Source: Thermomicrobiales bacterium
GTDB lineage: Bacteria > Chloroflexota > Chloroflexia > Thermomicrobiales > UBA6265
DNA: 64,000 nucleotides
Assembly: GCA_023957115.1 (NCBI GenBank)
Contig: JAMLHN010000002.1
Span: forward strand, 1-64,000
Direction of reading: 5' to 3'
Part shown: piece after piece, positions 15,649 to 23,043 of the stretch
Position numbering within the stretch: the stretch's first letter is position 1
Layout of the letters: every line of letters begins with the position of its first letter
Notes under the pieces: model-generated
Seen by the model: the letters and a program-made list of their open reading frames with translations, nothing else
The model's database searches: none
What the model was told of the DNA's origin: nothing
Translations under genes and position numbers: made by a program

Positions 15649-16401
15649 TCAACCGCGGGCGGTCCAATCGGCAATGTTCTGCCAGAGGGTTGCATAGCCA
15701 TCCCATTCGACGAATGGCGGGGGCGCCCAGTGCGGACCGCAGTCCGATGCGAACGCAACACTGCGGCCCTTTCCGAAGCTCCAGGCGGCAATGAGCGGAT
15801 CGTCCCCGACCATCGCAACGACCGTGGCATCTTCCCGTGGGGTCAGTCGGTTGTAGCCCAGCAAGACCGGCCATTCGAGCGGGAGTCCGGTGGCAATTTC
15901 GTGGTCAGGAGCGGTGACCGCCGGCTGCACTCCTTGCGGCGTCTCGACCCGGTCGTCGCTTGTTTGCAACGTGACCGGCAGAGCGGCTTCGATCGGCGAG
16001 CCGGCATAGTTCCCTTTGGCTTCGATTCCCTGGAAGGTGAGATAGCCGCCGATCATGATCAACCCGCCGCCCAGGGAGACGTAGTCGCTCAGTTCCTGCA
16101 ACCGGTTTGGCAATACGGCTGATTTCACGAAGGTGTCTGGATGGAGCAGGAGCGTATTGGCGCCGATATCGCTCAGGATGATCAGATCGTACCGGTCCAT
16201 ATCGGCGACTGACGCCGGAAATTTCTCGTTCGCCAGGTGATTGGGGAGGTGCTCCACATTCCATCCACCGGCGGTCAAGCCGGCCGCGAGCCATTGATGC
16301 CCTTCTCCGTAGGCGGTCGTGGTGAACGAATCGAACCCTTTTTGATGGATCGTATGCATGATCCAGGATTCACCGGCGATCAGGACATTTCTGCTGGTCA
16401 T
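15649..16401 (-). CDS. ThuA-like / glutamine amidotransferase-like (DUF1355) cytoplasmic protein
   Basis: 250 residues. The sequence MTSRNVLIAGESWIMHTIHQKGFDSFTTTAYGEG and the centre YDLIILSDIGANTLLLHPDT with GGGLIMIGGYLTFQGIEAKGNY match the class I glutamine amidotransferase-like family typified by Salmonella STM3548. The usual nucleophilic cysteine of true amidotransferases is not evident in the nucleophile-elbow region (GLIMIGGYLTF), so catalysis by the classical triad is doubtful. These genes often stand beside sugar isomerases and sugar transporters; here it follows a xylose-isomerase-like gene on the same strand after 75 bases, which fits a carbohydrate catabolic role. Confidence 0.82.
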   Translation of the reverse strand: MTSRNVLIAGESWIMHTIHQKGFDSFTTTAYGEGHQWLAAGLTAGGWNVEHLPNHLANEKFPASVADMDRYDLIILSDIGANTLLLHPDTFVKSAVLPNRLQELSDYVSLGGGLIMIGGYLTFQGIEAKGNYAGSPIEAALPVTLQTSDDRVETPQGVQPAVTAPDHEIATGLPLEWPVLLGYNRLTPREDATVVAMVGDDPLIAAWSFGKGRSVAFASDCGPHWAPPPFVEWDGYATLWQNIADWTARG

Positions 16402-16476
16402 GATGGTCTGTTCTCCTCTGGCGCTTGTCCGGAGAACATGCTGGAGCGGGCAGTGGCTCCGGTCCCCGGATATCTC

Positions 16477-17217
16477 CTACGCAACGAGGCCGGTCAGGTT
16501 CTCGAACGCGGCTTGTGCGGTTTTCATCGAATCGAGTGGATGGTCGTCCTCGGCGATCAGATATTTGGCCCCGGCGGCCTTCCCCGCGGCAACGATCTCC
16601 TTCCAGGGAAGCGGCCCCGAACCGGGCGCGGGGAGACCTGCGACACCGTCCACCTGCTCTTCCTTGGCATGAATGAGGGGAACTCGACCGGCATGTTGCT
16701 CGATGATCGCGACTGGGTCCTGCCCGGCGTACTTCACCCAGCCCACGTCGATTTCCAGCGACACCAGAGCCGGATCGGTGTTCCCCGCGATGCGATCGAA
16801 GGGGAAGACTCCGTCGATCGGAATGAACTCGAAATCATGGTTGTGATACCCGAGGTGTAACCCGGCATCTCTCGCTTCGGGGGCGCGTTTGTTCAAGGTT
16901 TCGATGAGGTGATCGTAGCCGGCCCGATTCCGCTGGTCTGGGGGAAGCCAGGGAACGATCAGGTGCTCGACCCCGAGAATCCGCATCTCGTCGACCACGG
17001 TATCGAACTCGTCGTCGATGCGAGCAAGGGCCACATGCGCGGCGAATCCGGCAATACCCGCCTTGTCGATCGCTTCTCGAATGGCATTCGGTTCCGAGTT
17101 GCCATACCCCGCGAATTCGACAGACCGGTACCCAATCTCTCCGATCCTTGTCAGCGTTCCGAGCATGTCCTCGGCAGTCTTGTCCCGAACGGTATAGAGC
17201 TGAATGGCGACCTGCAT
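16477..17217 (-). CDS. sugar phosphate isomerase/epimerase (xylose isomerase-like TIM barrel)
   Basis: 246 residues, AP-endonuclease 2/xylose isomerase-like TIM barrel. MQVAIQLYTVRD, IGYRSVEFAGY, HLGYHNHDFEF and VSLEIDVGWVKYAGQDP are typical; the metal-binding Glu, His and Asp are present in EFAGYG, YHNHDFEF, EIDVGW and LIHAKEE. Members epimerise or isomerise ketoses, inositols or keto-inositols using a divalent metal. AGGAGAGTC directly precedes the ATG at 17217. It is the first gene of a minus-strand pair with the ThuA-like gene. The substrate is unknown. Confidence 0.88.
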   Translation of the reverse strand: MQVAIQLYTVRDKTAEDMLGTLTRIGEIGYRSVEFAGYGNSEPNAIREAIDKAGIAGFAAHVALARIDDEFDTVVDEMRILGVEHLIVPWLPPDQRNRAGYDHLIETLNKRAPEARDAGLHLGYHNHDFEFIPIDGVFPFDRIAGNTDPALVSLEIDVGWVKYAGQDPVAIIEQHAGRVPLIHAKEEQVDGVAGLPAPGSGPLPWKEIVAAGKAAGAKYLIAEDDHPLDSMKTAQAAFENLTGLVA

Positions 17218-17298
17218 GACTCTCCTGGAACCTCCACGTGGGCGACCTCGGACCGTTACTCGTAAGGATACGGGACGAAGTGTGGAGCATTCGGAGCC

Positions 17299-17370
17299 GG
17301 GATTTGGGAATTGGGCTTTTGGTCAAGGGCGCCATTGCAAGAAATTCCTCGCTCCTCGCTCCCAGCTCCT
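17299..17370. repeat. facing heptamer arrays (GGGATTT and CCTCGCT types)
   Basis: GGGATTT, GGGAATT, GGGCTTT at 17299-17319 face CCTCGCT, CCTCGCT, CCCAGCT at 17347-17367. They lie in the divergent gap between the isomerase and the recombinase and upstream of the recombinase promoter. Confidence 0.6.
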
Positions 17371-17428
17371 CCGACGATGGTAAGGTGGAGACCGGGATGG
17401 GGATCCCGAAGGTGGAATTCGCACAATG

Positions 17429-17468
17429 TTGACGAATTGCGCAAGTGAACGTACAGTGTACGTACACT
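17429..17468 (+). promoter_or_regulatory. sigma70-type promoter of the recombinase gene with overlapping 14-bp palindrome
   Basis: TTGACG (17429-17434, 5 of 6 consensus) is followed after exactly 17 bases by TACAGT (17452-17457, 4 of 6). A perfect palindrome AGTGTACGTACACT (17455-17468) overlaps the -10 box, a typical position for a repressor operator. The recombinase start lies 33 bases downstream. The promoter is a prediction from spacing and consensus. Confidence 0.6.
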
Positions 17469-17500
17469 CTGGAAGGACCCCGGAACGAGGAGTATGTGCG

Positions 17501-18547
17501 ATGTCCCTAGTGCTCGATCGAAATTTGCGTGCTGTCGATCCGCCGCCACCGCCGAATGGCATTGTGACCATTCAGGCTGCGGTCGAGATGTTCTTTGGAG
17601 ACATGCGGTTGGCTCCGCGGTCGAAAAAAACCTATCGTCACGGGCTGGACAAGTTCCTGCGCCATATCGAGCAGCATGAAGGAATCGATCCGCAGACGGC
17701 GCCAGTGTCCGCATTGGCCTCGGACCATGTCACATCGTTTGCGTCGCTGATCGTGCCGTCCGACATCCGAACCCCGGAAGAGGTCTCCCGGATGCGGACC
17801 GCGCAGAACAACCTTTCCGCGGTGCGAAAGTTCTGCGCATACATTTCCGCCTACGATTTGCATCCCAATTTGCCGACCGATCGCCTCCGGGTCCGGATTG
17901 CGGCCTTGATGCCGCGGTTTACCCCGCCTCCGCCCGATGTACGCATCTCCGATCTGGAGCGGATCGTCGAGCATGTCAAGTCGACCCAGCCGGAAGAGAA
18001 ACCGCATCTCGAGCTCCGGCGTCTCAAGGTGCGGGCGATGATTCTCTTCCTCTATCGCACGGGGGTCCGGGTTTCCGAGCTCTGCGCCCTCCGGCGTCGG
18101 GATATCGATCTCGTCAACGGAACCGCAAATGTCTATCGTGCGAAGGGCGGCAAGAGCCGTACCGTACACTTCGATGCCGAGACCGCGCAGGCGCTGGCGG
18201 TCTACTGGCAGTATCGTGAAGACGAGGTGCGCGGCTCGGGTGGGTTGCCTGCATTCAGCGGGCGAGACAAGGTCGGTGCGCCGGGTTCGGCGATTAGCCC
18301 CCGTACCGTCGAGCACATCGTCGCGCAGCTCTGCCGGGAGCTCGGTATCGAAAGCGATGTCACACCGCATTCCTTCCGGCACGGACTGGCGACCGAGATG
18401 GTTCGCCGCCGGGTACGCGAATCGACGGTGCAAACGATTCTTGGACATGCCTCTCCACAAACGACTCGTATCTATGTACACAAGACGGCCATGGACGTGG
18501 CCGACGAATATCAGGACGCATTTGGGCAGTATCGACCGCCGAGCTGA
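17501..18547 (+). CDS. tyrosine recombinase / integrase (XerC/XerD-like)
   Basis: 348 residues from ATG 17501, with GAGGAG 8 bases upstream. N-terminal SAM-like DNA-binding domain (about 25-140) with SKKTYRHGLDKFLRHIE, then the catalytic domain with all active-site residues visible: Arg in YRTGVRVSELCALRRRD, Lys in RAKGGKSRTVHF, His-x-x-Arg in PHSFRHGLAT, His in ILGHASPQTTRIY and the nucleophilic Tyr of TRIYVHKT. These enzymes cut and rejoin DNA in chromosome-dimer resolution, plasmid or element integration. Length and lack of a C-terminal extension fit Xer-type enzymes. No phage, transposase, or attachment repeat is seen around it. It has its own good promoter. Confidence 0.92.
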   Translation: MSLVLDRNLRAVDPPPPPNGIVTIQAAVEMFFGDMRLAPRSKKTYRHGLDKFLRHIEQHEGIDPQTAPVSALASDHVTSFASLIVPSDIRTPEEVSRMRTAQNNLSAVRKFCAYISAYDLHPNLPTDRLRVRIAALMPRFTPPPPDVRISDLERIVEHVKSTQPEEKPHLELRRLKVRAMILFLYRTGVRVSELCALRRRDIDLVNGTANVYRAKGGKSRTVHFDAETAQALAVYWQYREDEVRGSGGLPAFSGRDKVGAPGSAISPRTVEHIVAQLCRELGIESDVTPHSFRHGLATEMVRRRVRESTVQTILGHASPQTTRIYVHKTAMDVADEYQDAFGQYRPPS

Positions 18548-18572
18548 TCGTTCATTTGCCGATCTCGTTCAC

Positions 18573-19100
18573 ATGCGCGGCTGGCGCGGGGCGGTCTGCT
18601 CCGCGCTTGTCGTTTTGCTGGTGGTTTCGTGCTCGACTGGAGATGCGCGGGACGAGCGCAAGTTCGAAGCGCAGGAGGCGAAGCGGACACAGCAGGTTCC
18701 CGCTGTGCAGCAGACCGAACTGGCGAATACCTTCCTGCAACCGACCGGAACCCCGATGGCAACGTATACGCCGCGCGCGTTGCTCTCTGAGCTGGTCATC
18801 ACGACCGGACTCGATGCGTCGGGGGCACCGACAAACGATGTGTCATCCGTCAGTCAAGGACAGTCGGTGACCTTGGCCGCGCGCTTGACCGCGTTGACGG
18901 GTGGCGAAACCATCACGGTCCAATGGCTGGATAACAATGGAACGGTGCTTGCCTCGGCCGATCAGATCGCCGAGCCGACCAGTGGACCGCGGTGGTTTAC
19001 CTCGACCTGGCAACCCGCGGGCGTACCGTCCGGTATCTACGCGGCGGCCGTGCGCATCAACGGCGATCTGCTCGATTCGATCACCTTCCGCGTTGGATAG
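18573..19100 (+). CDS. lipoprotein of unknown function
   Basis: 175 residues from ATG 18573, 25 bases after the recombinase stop. A short positively charged start (MRGWRG), hydrophobic core and lipobox VVSC at Cys20 mark a lipoprotein signal. The mature part has a Gln/Glu/Ala-rich linker, then a beta-rich domain (residues ~68-175: LSELVITTGLDASGAP, QGQSVTLAARLTALTGGETITVQWLDNNG, GIYAAAVRINGDLLDSITFRVG), which looks like an Ig-like fold. It may bind a surface partner; function unknown. No clear ribosome site is visible before the ATG. Confidence 0.72.
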   Translation: MRGWRGAVCSALVVLLVVSCSTGDARDERKFEAQEAKRTQQVPAVQQTELANTFLQPTGTPMATYTPRALLSELVITTGLDASGAPTNDVSSVSQGQSVTLAARLTALTGGETITVQWLDNNGTVLASADQIAEPTSGPRWFTSTWQPAGVPSGIYAAAVRINGDLLDSITFRVG

Positions 19101-19253
19101 CCATTGCCGGTGCGCACATGATACGAAAATCCAAATTTCCTGCCGTGGCTATTGCGGATTCGGCCGGGTTCTCCTTATAGTCACGATGAAGGACTACGCC
19201 ACGTGCATCAGCGTTGGATGGCGACGCTGGAGATGGCGAGGGAGGAGGGTGCG

Positions 19254-20054
19254 GTGTCGGAAAACATTGCTCAGAAGCTGGTGGTGGAGGCATTGGGCGC
19301 ATTTGCCCTCTGTTTCTTCTCGATCGGCGCGGTTGTCTTGACACAGGGTGAGGATATTGTTGCGATCGGTATCGCGACCGGTCTGGCAATCGGCATCATG
19401 GTCGCGGCCGCGGCGCACATCTCTGGTGGGCACTACAACCCCGCGGTGACGATCGGCATGCTGGCGACGAAGCGCATCTCCGTACCAGACGGGATCGCCT
19501 ACATCGTAGCCCAGGCAGTGGGATCCGTGCTCGGGGCCGGCGCGATCACGCTGGCGTATCTCGATGTCGACCGGAATCGGGTCAATCTCGGTTTGCCGGA
19601 AGTCGGAACTTCGCTGGTGGCCGATCCGGCGGTCGATTTGTCCGCATCCAACGCAGTGGCGATGGAAGCGATCTTGACCTTCTTCCTGGTGCTGGTCATT
19701 TTTGGAACCGCGGTCGACAAGCGTTCGATCGGACGCTGGGTGGCTCCATGGGCGATCGGTATCACGATCGCGATCGGCAACATGGCCGGTGTCGCAGCCA
19801 GTGGCGCGGCAATGAATCCGATCCGGTGGTTCGGACCGGCGATCATTCAGCAAGACTTTGCGAACGCCTGGGTCTGGATCGTCGGTCCGATCGTGGGTGG
19901 ACTGATCGCGGCGCTGCTCTACGATCTATTCCTGATGGATAAATCGCCGGCGCCAGCCGTGGCGACGGGTGCGCCGGACGTGGAGATCGACGTGGACGAA
20001 GTGGATGAAGCGGCCGTTTCCGCGCCGCGCCCTCGGTCGCGCCGGAAGCGATAA
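19254..20054 (+). CDS. aquaporin / glycerol facilitator family channel with altered second NPA motif
   Basis: 266 residues from GTG 19254, chosen because GGAGGAGGG lies immediately upstream; ATGs at 19218 and 19233 would add up to 12 residues. Six transmembrane segments of the MIP family. The first half-helix motif is intact (SGGHYNPAVTIG); the second reads GAAMNPIRWFGPA, so the Ala of the second NPA is Ile while the selectivity-filter Arg is kept. The tail (residues ~230-266) is acidic then basic and cytoplasmic. MIP channels pass water, glycerol or other small neutral solutes down gradients. The NPI variant may change pore width or gating. The gene is followed by a strong hairpin at 20168. 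Confidence 0.9.
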   Translation: MSENIAQKLVVEALGAFALCFFSIGAVVLTQGEDIVAIGIATGLAIGIMVAAAAHISGGHYNPAVTIGMLATKRISVPDGIAYIVAQAVGSVLGAGAITLAYLDVDRNRVNLGLPEVGTSLVADPAVDLSASNAVAMEAILTFFLVLVIFGTAVDKRSIGRWVAPWAIGITIAIGNMAGVAASGAAMNPIRWFGPAIIQQDFANAWVWIVGPIVGGLIAALLYDLFLMDKSPAPAVATGAPDVEIDVDEVDEAAVSAPRPRSRRKR

Positions 20055-20459
20055 CCCGCTGGTGCCTTCGTAAGGCGCATGAACGTTCCAACGAAGATAT
20101 CGGCAGGGCTGGGGCGCAGCACGATGCATTCCTGAAGTGCCGGGCCGGTTTCGGCCGTAGATATGGAGAGGGCGCTGTCGTGACCAGAGACGGCGCCCTC
20201 CAATCGGCTGCCACGCCGGTAGCCTCTTCGATGTTCGCCTCGATCCTGCTCAACACCCCCCCCGTCATGTCCGCCGACCCAGAGCGCGTTGGCACTCGTC
20301 CGGTGTTGCTCGCCCAGTTCTGAGACTCCGTTCGATCTGCTCCTGTGTCGAAGAGCACAGGTGACCTGTCATGCTCGACATAGCCAGGCCGTCTGGTTAA
20401 CACCAGAGTCGATGGAGAGCAGAAGTGCCGTCATCGAAACGGCTGGCAAGGAGATCGGA
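20055..20459. other. intergenic stretch, no gene seen
   Basis: About 400 bases between the aquaporin and the next gene. Apart from the hairpin listed next and a ribosome site (AAGGAG, 6 bases before ATG 20460) I see no coding frame with support, no RNA gene and no clear promoter. Confidence 0.6.
20168..20200 (+). terminator. hairpin downstream of aquaporin gene
   Basis: GAGGGCGCtGTC (20168-20179) pairs with GACgGCGCCCTC (20189-20200) around a 9-base loop, one mismatch in twelve. No T run follows, so termination would be weak or Rho-assisted; an mRNA-stabilising role is equally possible. Confidence 0.5.
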
Positions 20460-21611
20460 ATGGATCGACGGAGTTTCTTGAAGGCGACGGCTGCGTCCGC
20501 CGGAATTGCAATGGTGAACGGTGCGTCGGGATCGGCCGGCGCGACGCCGGGGACGCGTGCCGGTCGCCGTCGTGGCGCGTTGGCCGCGCAGATCCCGGCG
20601 GGCTACGAGCTGATCGACCTCTACGCAAACGTGGAACAGGTCGTCGTCGGCGAACAAGGGTATATCGGCTCCGTGCGCGATGTTGCCAATGATGGGACCG
20701 CCATTGGAGAGGTCGTCGAAAACGGCATCTTGCGTGCGGTGACCTGGGATCCGGCCGGTACGATGAACTATTTGCCTTTGGGTCCCAATGAGGGAACGTG
20801 GTCCATCGGATGGGTGATCAACTCCGCTGGCATCGCCGGCGGCGAGTTGCGCCCGCCGGAAACGGCTCACGCCGAGGGCGTCCAGGTGGATCTGGACAAG
20901 ACTCCACTGATTTGGCGCAATGGCGTCCTCCAGGAATCTGCCGCGGAGTTTCTCCCGGTGGGAACCGAGATCTTCCGTCTCGGCGAGGACGGCTGGTTCA
21001 CCGGTTCGATCGGCGATGCGCCGGCACGCTGGACGGCCGATGGAGTCGTAGAGACGATGGACGTCCCCGCCGGATTCACGTCGGGGACCGCGCGAGCCCG
21101 GAACGCAACTGGCGATACCGCGATCGTCGTTTACGAAGCGGGTCCGCCCTTTGCCGGCGGGGTTCCCGGGATCTGGGGAGTTGACGGGTCGGTGACGTTG
21201 TTCGACCCGCCCGGCGGGCGGGCTCCCGGCTGGGCTGGGGTGATCCGGCCGGTGTACCTCTCCGACGATGGACAGCTCGTCATCCATGCCGTCGATGGCG
21301 AGAGCTATTTCGGACAGCTCTACCGGTATGTCGACGGGGTCGATCAACCGATTGCCGATGCCTACGGCGAAGGCGCCCGGCTCAGCGACGCCGACACCCA
21401 AGGCGTCGTTGTTGGCGTGTCCGCGTACAGTGGCCTCACGATCCCAACCATGTGGATCGACGATCAACCCATCGTCATCGCAGATCTCATCGTGCCGGGT
21501 CCGGATCGGCTCTTGACCAACGTGAGCGGAATAAACGACGACGGCGCAATGGTTGGCTACGCTCGGGACAGTGCTGGCATCACCTACAGCGTGCTCTTGC
21601 GTCCCGTGTAG
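20460..21611 (+). CDS. Tat-exported beta-propeller-like protein with HAF-type repeat
   Basis: 383 residues from ATG 20460 (AAGGAG 6 bases upstream). A textbook Tat signal, MDRRSFLKATAAS followed by a hydrophobic region, is present. The mature protein has repeating ~50-residue beta units with GYIGSVRDVANDGTAIGEVVENG, GWVINSAGIAGGE and SGINDDGAMVGYARDSAG, the last matching the extracellular HAF repeat, plus GQLYRYVDGV and VSAYSGLTIPTMWIDD. A propeller or similar carbohydrate-binding surface protein is inferred. No catalytic residues are apparent. The function and ligand are unknown. Confidence 0.78.
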   Translation: MDRRSFLKATAASAGIAMVNGASGSAGATPGTRAGRRRGALAAQIPAGYELIDLYANVEQVVVGEQGYIGSVRDVANDGTAIGEVVENGILRAVTWDPAGTMNYLPLGPNEGTWSIGWVINSAGIAGGELRPPETAHAEGVQVDLDKTPLIWRNGVLQESAAEFLPVGTEIFRLGEDGWFTGSIGDAPARWTADGVVETMDVPAGFTSGTARARNATGDTAIVVYEAGPPFAGGVPGIWGVDGSVTLFDPPGGRAPGWAGVIRPVYLSDDGQLVIHAVDGESYFGQLYRYVDGVDQPIADAYGEGARLSDADTQGVVVGVSAYSGLTIPTMWIDDQPIVIADLIVPGPDRLLTNVSGINDDGAMVGYARDSAGITYSVLLRPV

Positions 21612-21679
21612 CTGGAACGCTCGGTCCAGAGCCCTGCGAACGACCCAGGTCGGTGTCCGGCAATTGCTCAGGACTCACA

Positions 21680-23002
21680 TCAGCCAACGGGCGGCGGTGT
21701 AGCCACCGGAGCGCCGGTTTCCATTTCGGGCGGCTCGAGCAAGCCAGGGGTGAGCTCCAATGGTGGACACGGGTCAGGCGATTGCAGGCATGCGAGTTGG
21801 GCGGTTGCGATCTCGATCGCGGCTGCCTGCGCCCCGTCGAGCGTCTTGTTGGCCTGGAGATCGAGGATGACCAGGTCGTTTCCGGCAATCATCACGATGC
21901 GGACACTGTCTCGTTCGGCTCCGGAGAGCATGGGGTTCGCATAGGTGAACGCCTGGGTTACCGAGGATCCCGGAATCGGCGCGATATCCAGCGGTTGGAC
22001 ACCGTCGAAGGGAGGATGCAGAACGGCCGCCGCGTCGTTCAACAGCTGCAGGGCGGCGGCGGGATCCTGAAACCGTGCGACCGTGAGGCTGACCAGCGGG
22101 ATCGGGAGTGCGACCAGATCGGACGCGAGCGACTGGTTGGTGAAATATCCGCTGATGAAGGCAGGCTCGATTGGCGCGGCGGCAGCCGGGCCGACGATTT
22201 CCGCCGCGGAGAGATACCCCTCGTCGTGACTTTGGAAGGTGGGTCCAAGGGTGACCATCTGCCCCGGAAGGACAGGGTCGATGAGATCGATCGCTTGATG
22301 TTGAAGGACGAGCTGGATCCGGTCGTAGAGGACGCTGGTGAGACTGACGACCTGAGCCCGATCGGCCTCTTGGCCGGGCAAGGTGTCGATGGAGACGCCG
22401 GCGAGGAGGTTGCCGGTGCGGAAGGTCGAGTCGATGGAGTTCACCACCGGCGCCGGGCCCGACGGTTGAAGCGACCCTTCGCTGATCTCGGCTGGCTCCT
22501 CTCCAACTCCCGCGCCGGGACCATCGGTGAAGACCGAACCTTCCGGCGCGAGTCGATCCTCATCTTCGAGGAGCTCGAAGCCCCGGATGGCGCCATCGAT
22601 ATCCGCGTATTGCTGGACATATGAGCGCAATCGAGTCGATCCGTCGGCACTGATGTAGACGCTTTCGTAGTACCACTGCAACCCGCTGCTGGCGATTTCA
22701 TCTTCGGTGATGGCCCCGCCGGTCAGCATGGTGCTCACCTGGTCCCCACGAATATAGAGCTCATAGAAGAGGGTGTAGCCCTCTGGAGCGACCGTGGAAT
22801 CGAGTGCCATGGCTGCCAGATCGAGCCGCTCTTCGATGGTTGGCGACGGACTGGCGTCACCGGCCGGCAGGGTGATCGGTGGACCGGCGATCACCGGGGT
22901 CGACGCTGGAGCCGTTGGTTTACCCGGAGGTTGCGCCAGGACGAACGCGGGCAGCATTCCGAGCATCAGCATGGTGGTGAGGATGGTGGCGATCTTGCGC
23001 AT
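21680..23002 (-). CDS. secreted protein of unknown function
   Basis: 440 residues from ATG 23002 (GGAGG 11 bases upstream; an extension of the frame to 23524 overlaps the malic enzyme gene and is rejected). A Sec-type signal peptide (MRKIATILTTMLMLGMLPAFVLAQ) is followed by a Pro/Thr/Ala-rich stretch (~25-60) and a mixed alpha/beta mature region with segments such as GYTLFYELYIRGDQVSTML and VRIVMIAGNDLVILDL, and a Pro-rich end. No family or motif is recognised. It follows the malic enzyme gene by 41 bases on the same strand and may be transcribed with it. Confidence 0.75.
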   Translation of the reverse strand: MRKIATILTTMLMLGMLPAFVLAQPPGKPTAPASTPVIAGPPITLPAGDASPSPTIEERLDLAAMALDSTVAPEGYTLFYELYIRGDQVSTMLTGGAITEDEIASSGLQWYYESVYISADGSTRLRSYVQQYADIDGAIRGFELLEDEDRLAPEGSVFTDGPGAGVGEEPAEISEGSLQPSGPAPVVNSIDSTFRTGNLLAGVSIDTLPGQEADRAQVVSLTSVLYDRIQLVLQHQAIDLIDPVLPGQMVTLGPTFQSHDEGYLSAAEIVGPAAAAPIEPAFISGYFTNQSLASDLVALPIPLVSLTVARFQDPAAALQLLNDAAAVLHPPFDGVQPLDIAPIPGSSVTQAFTYANPMLSGAERDSVRIVMIAGNDLVILDLQANKTLDGAQAAAIEIATAQLACLQSPDPCPPLELTPGLLEPPEMETGAPVATPPPVG

Positions 23003-23043
23003 CCGCGAATGGACCTCCTGAACGATGGAGCCTGCTGCCGGAA

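Noticed and set aside
17429-18547. prophage or integrative element boundary at the recombinase
   Set aside because: No att repeats, tRNA, phage or conjugation genes and no composition change were seen around it.
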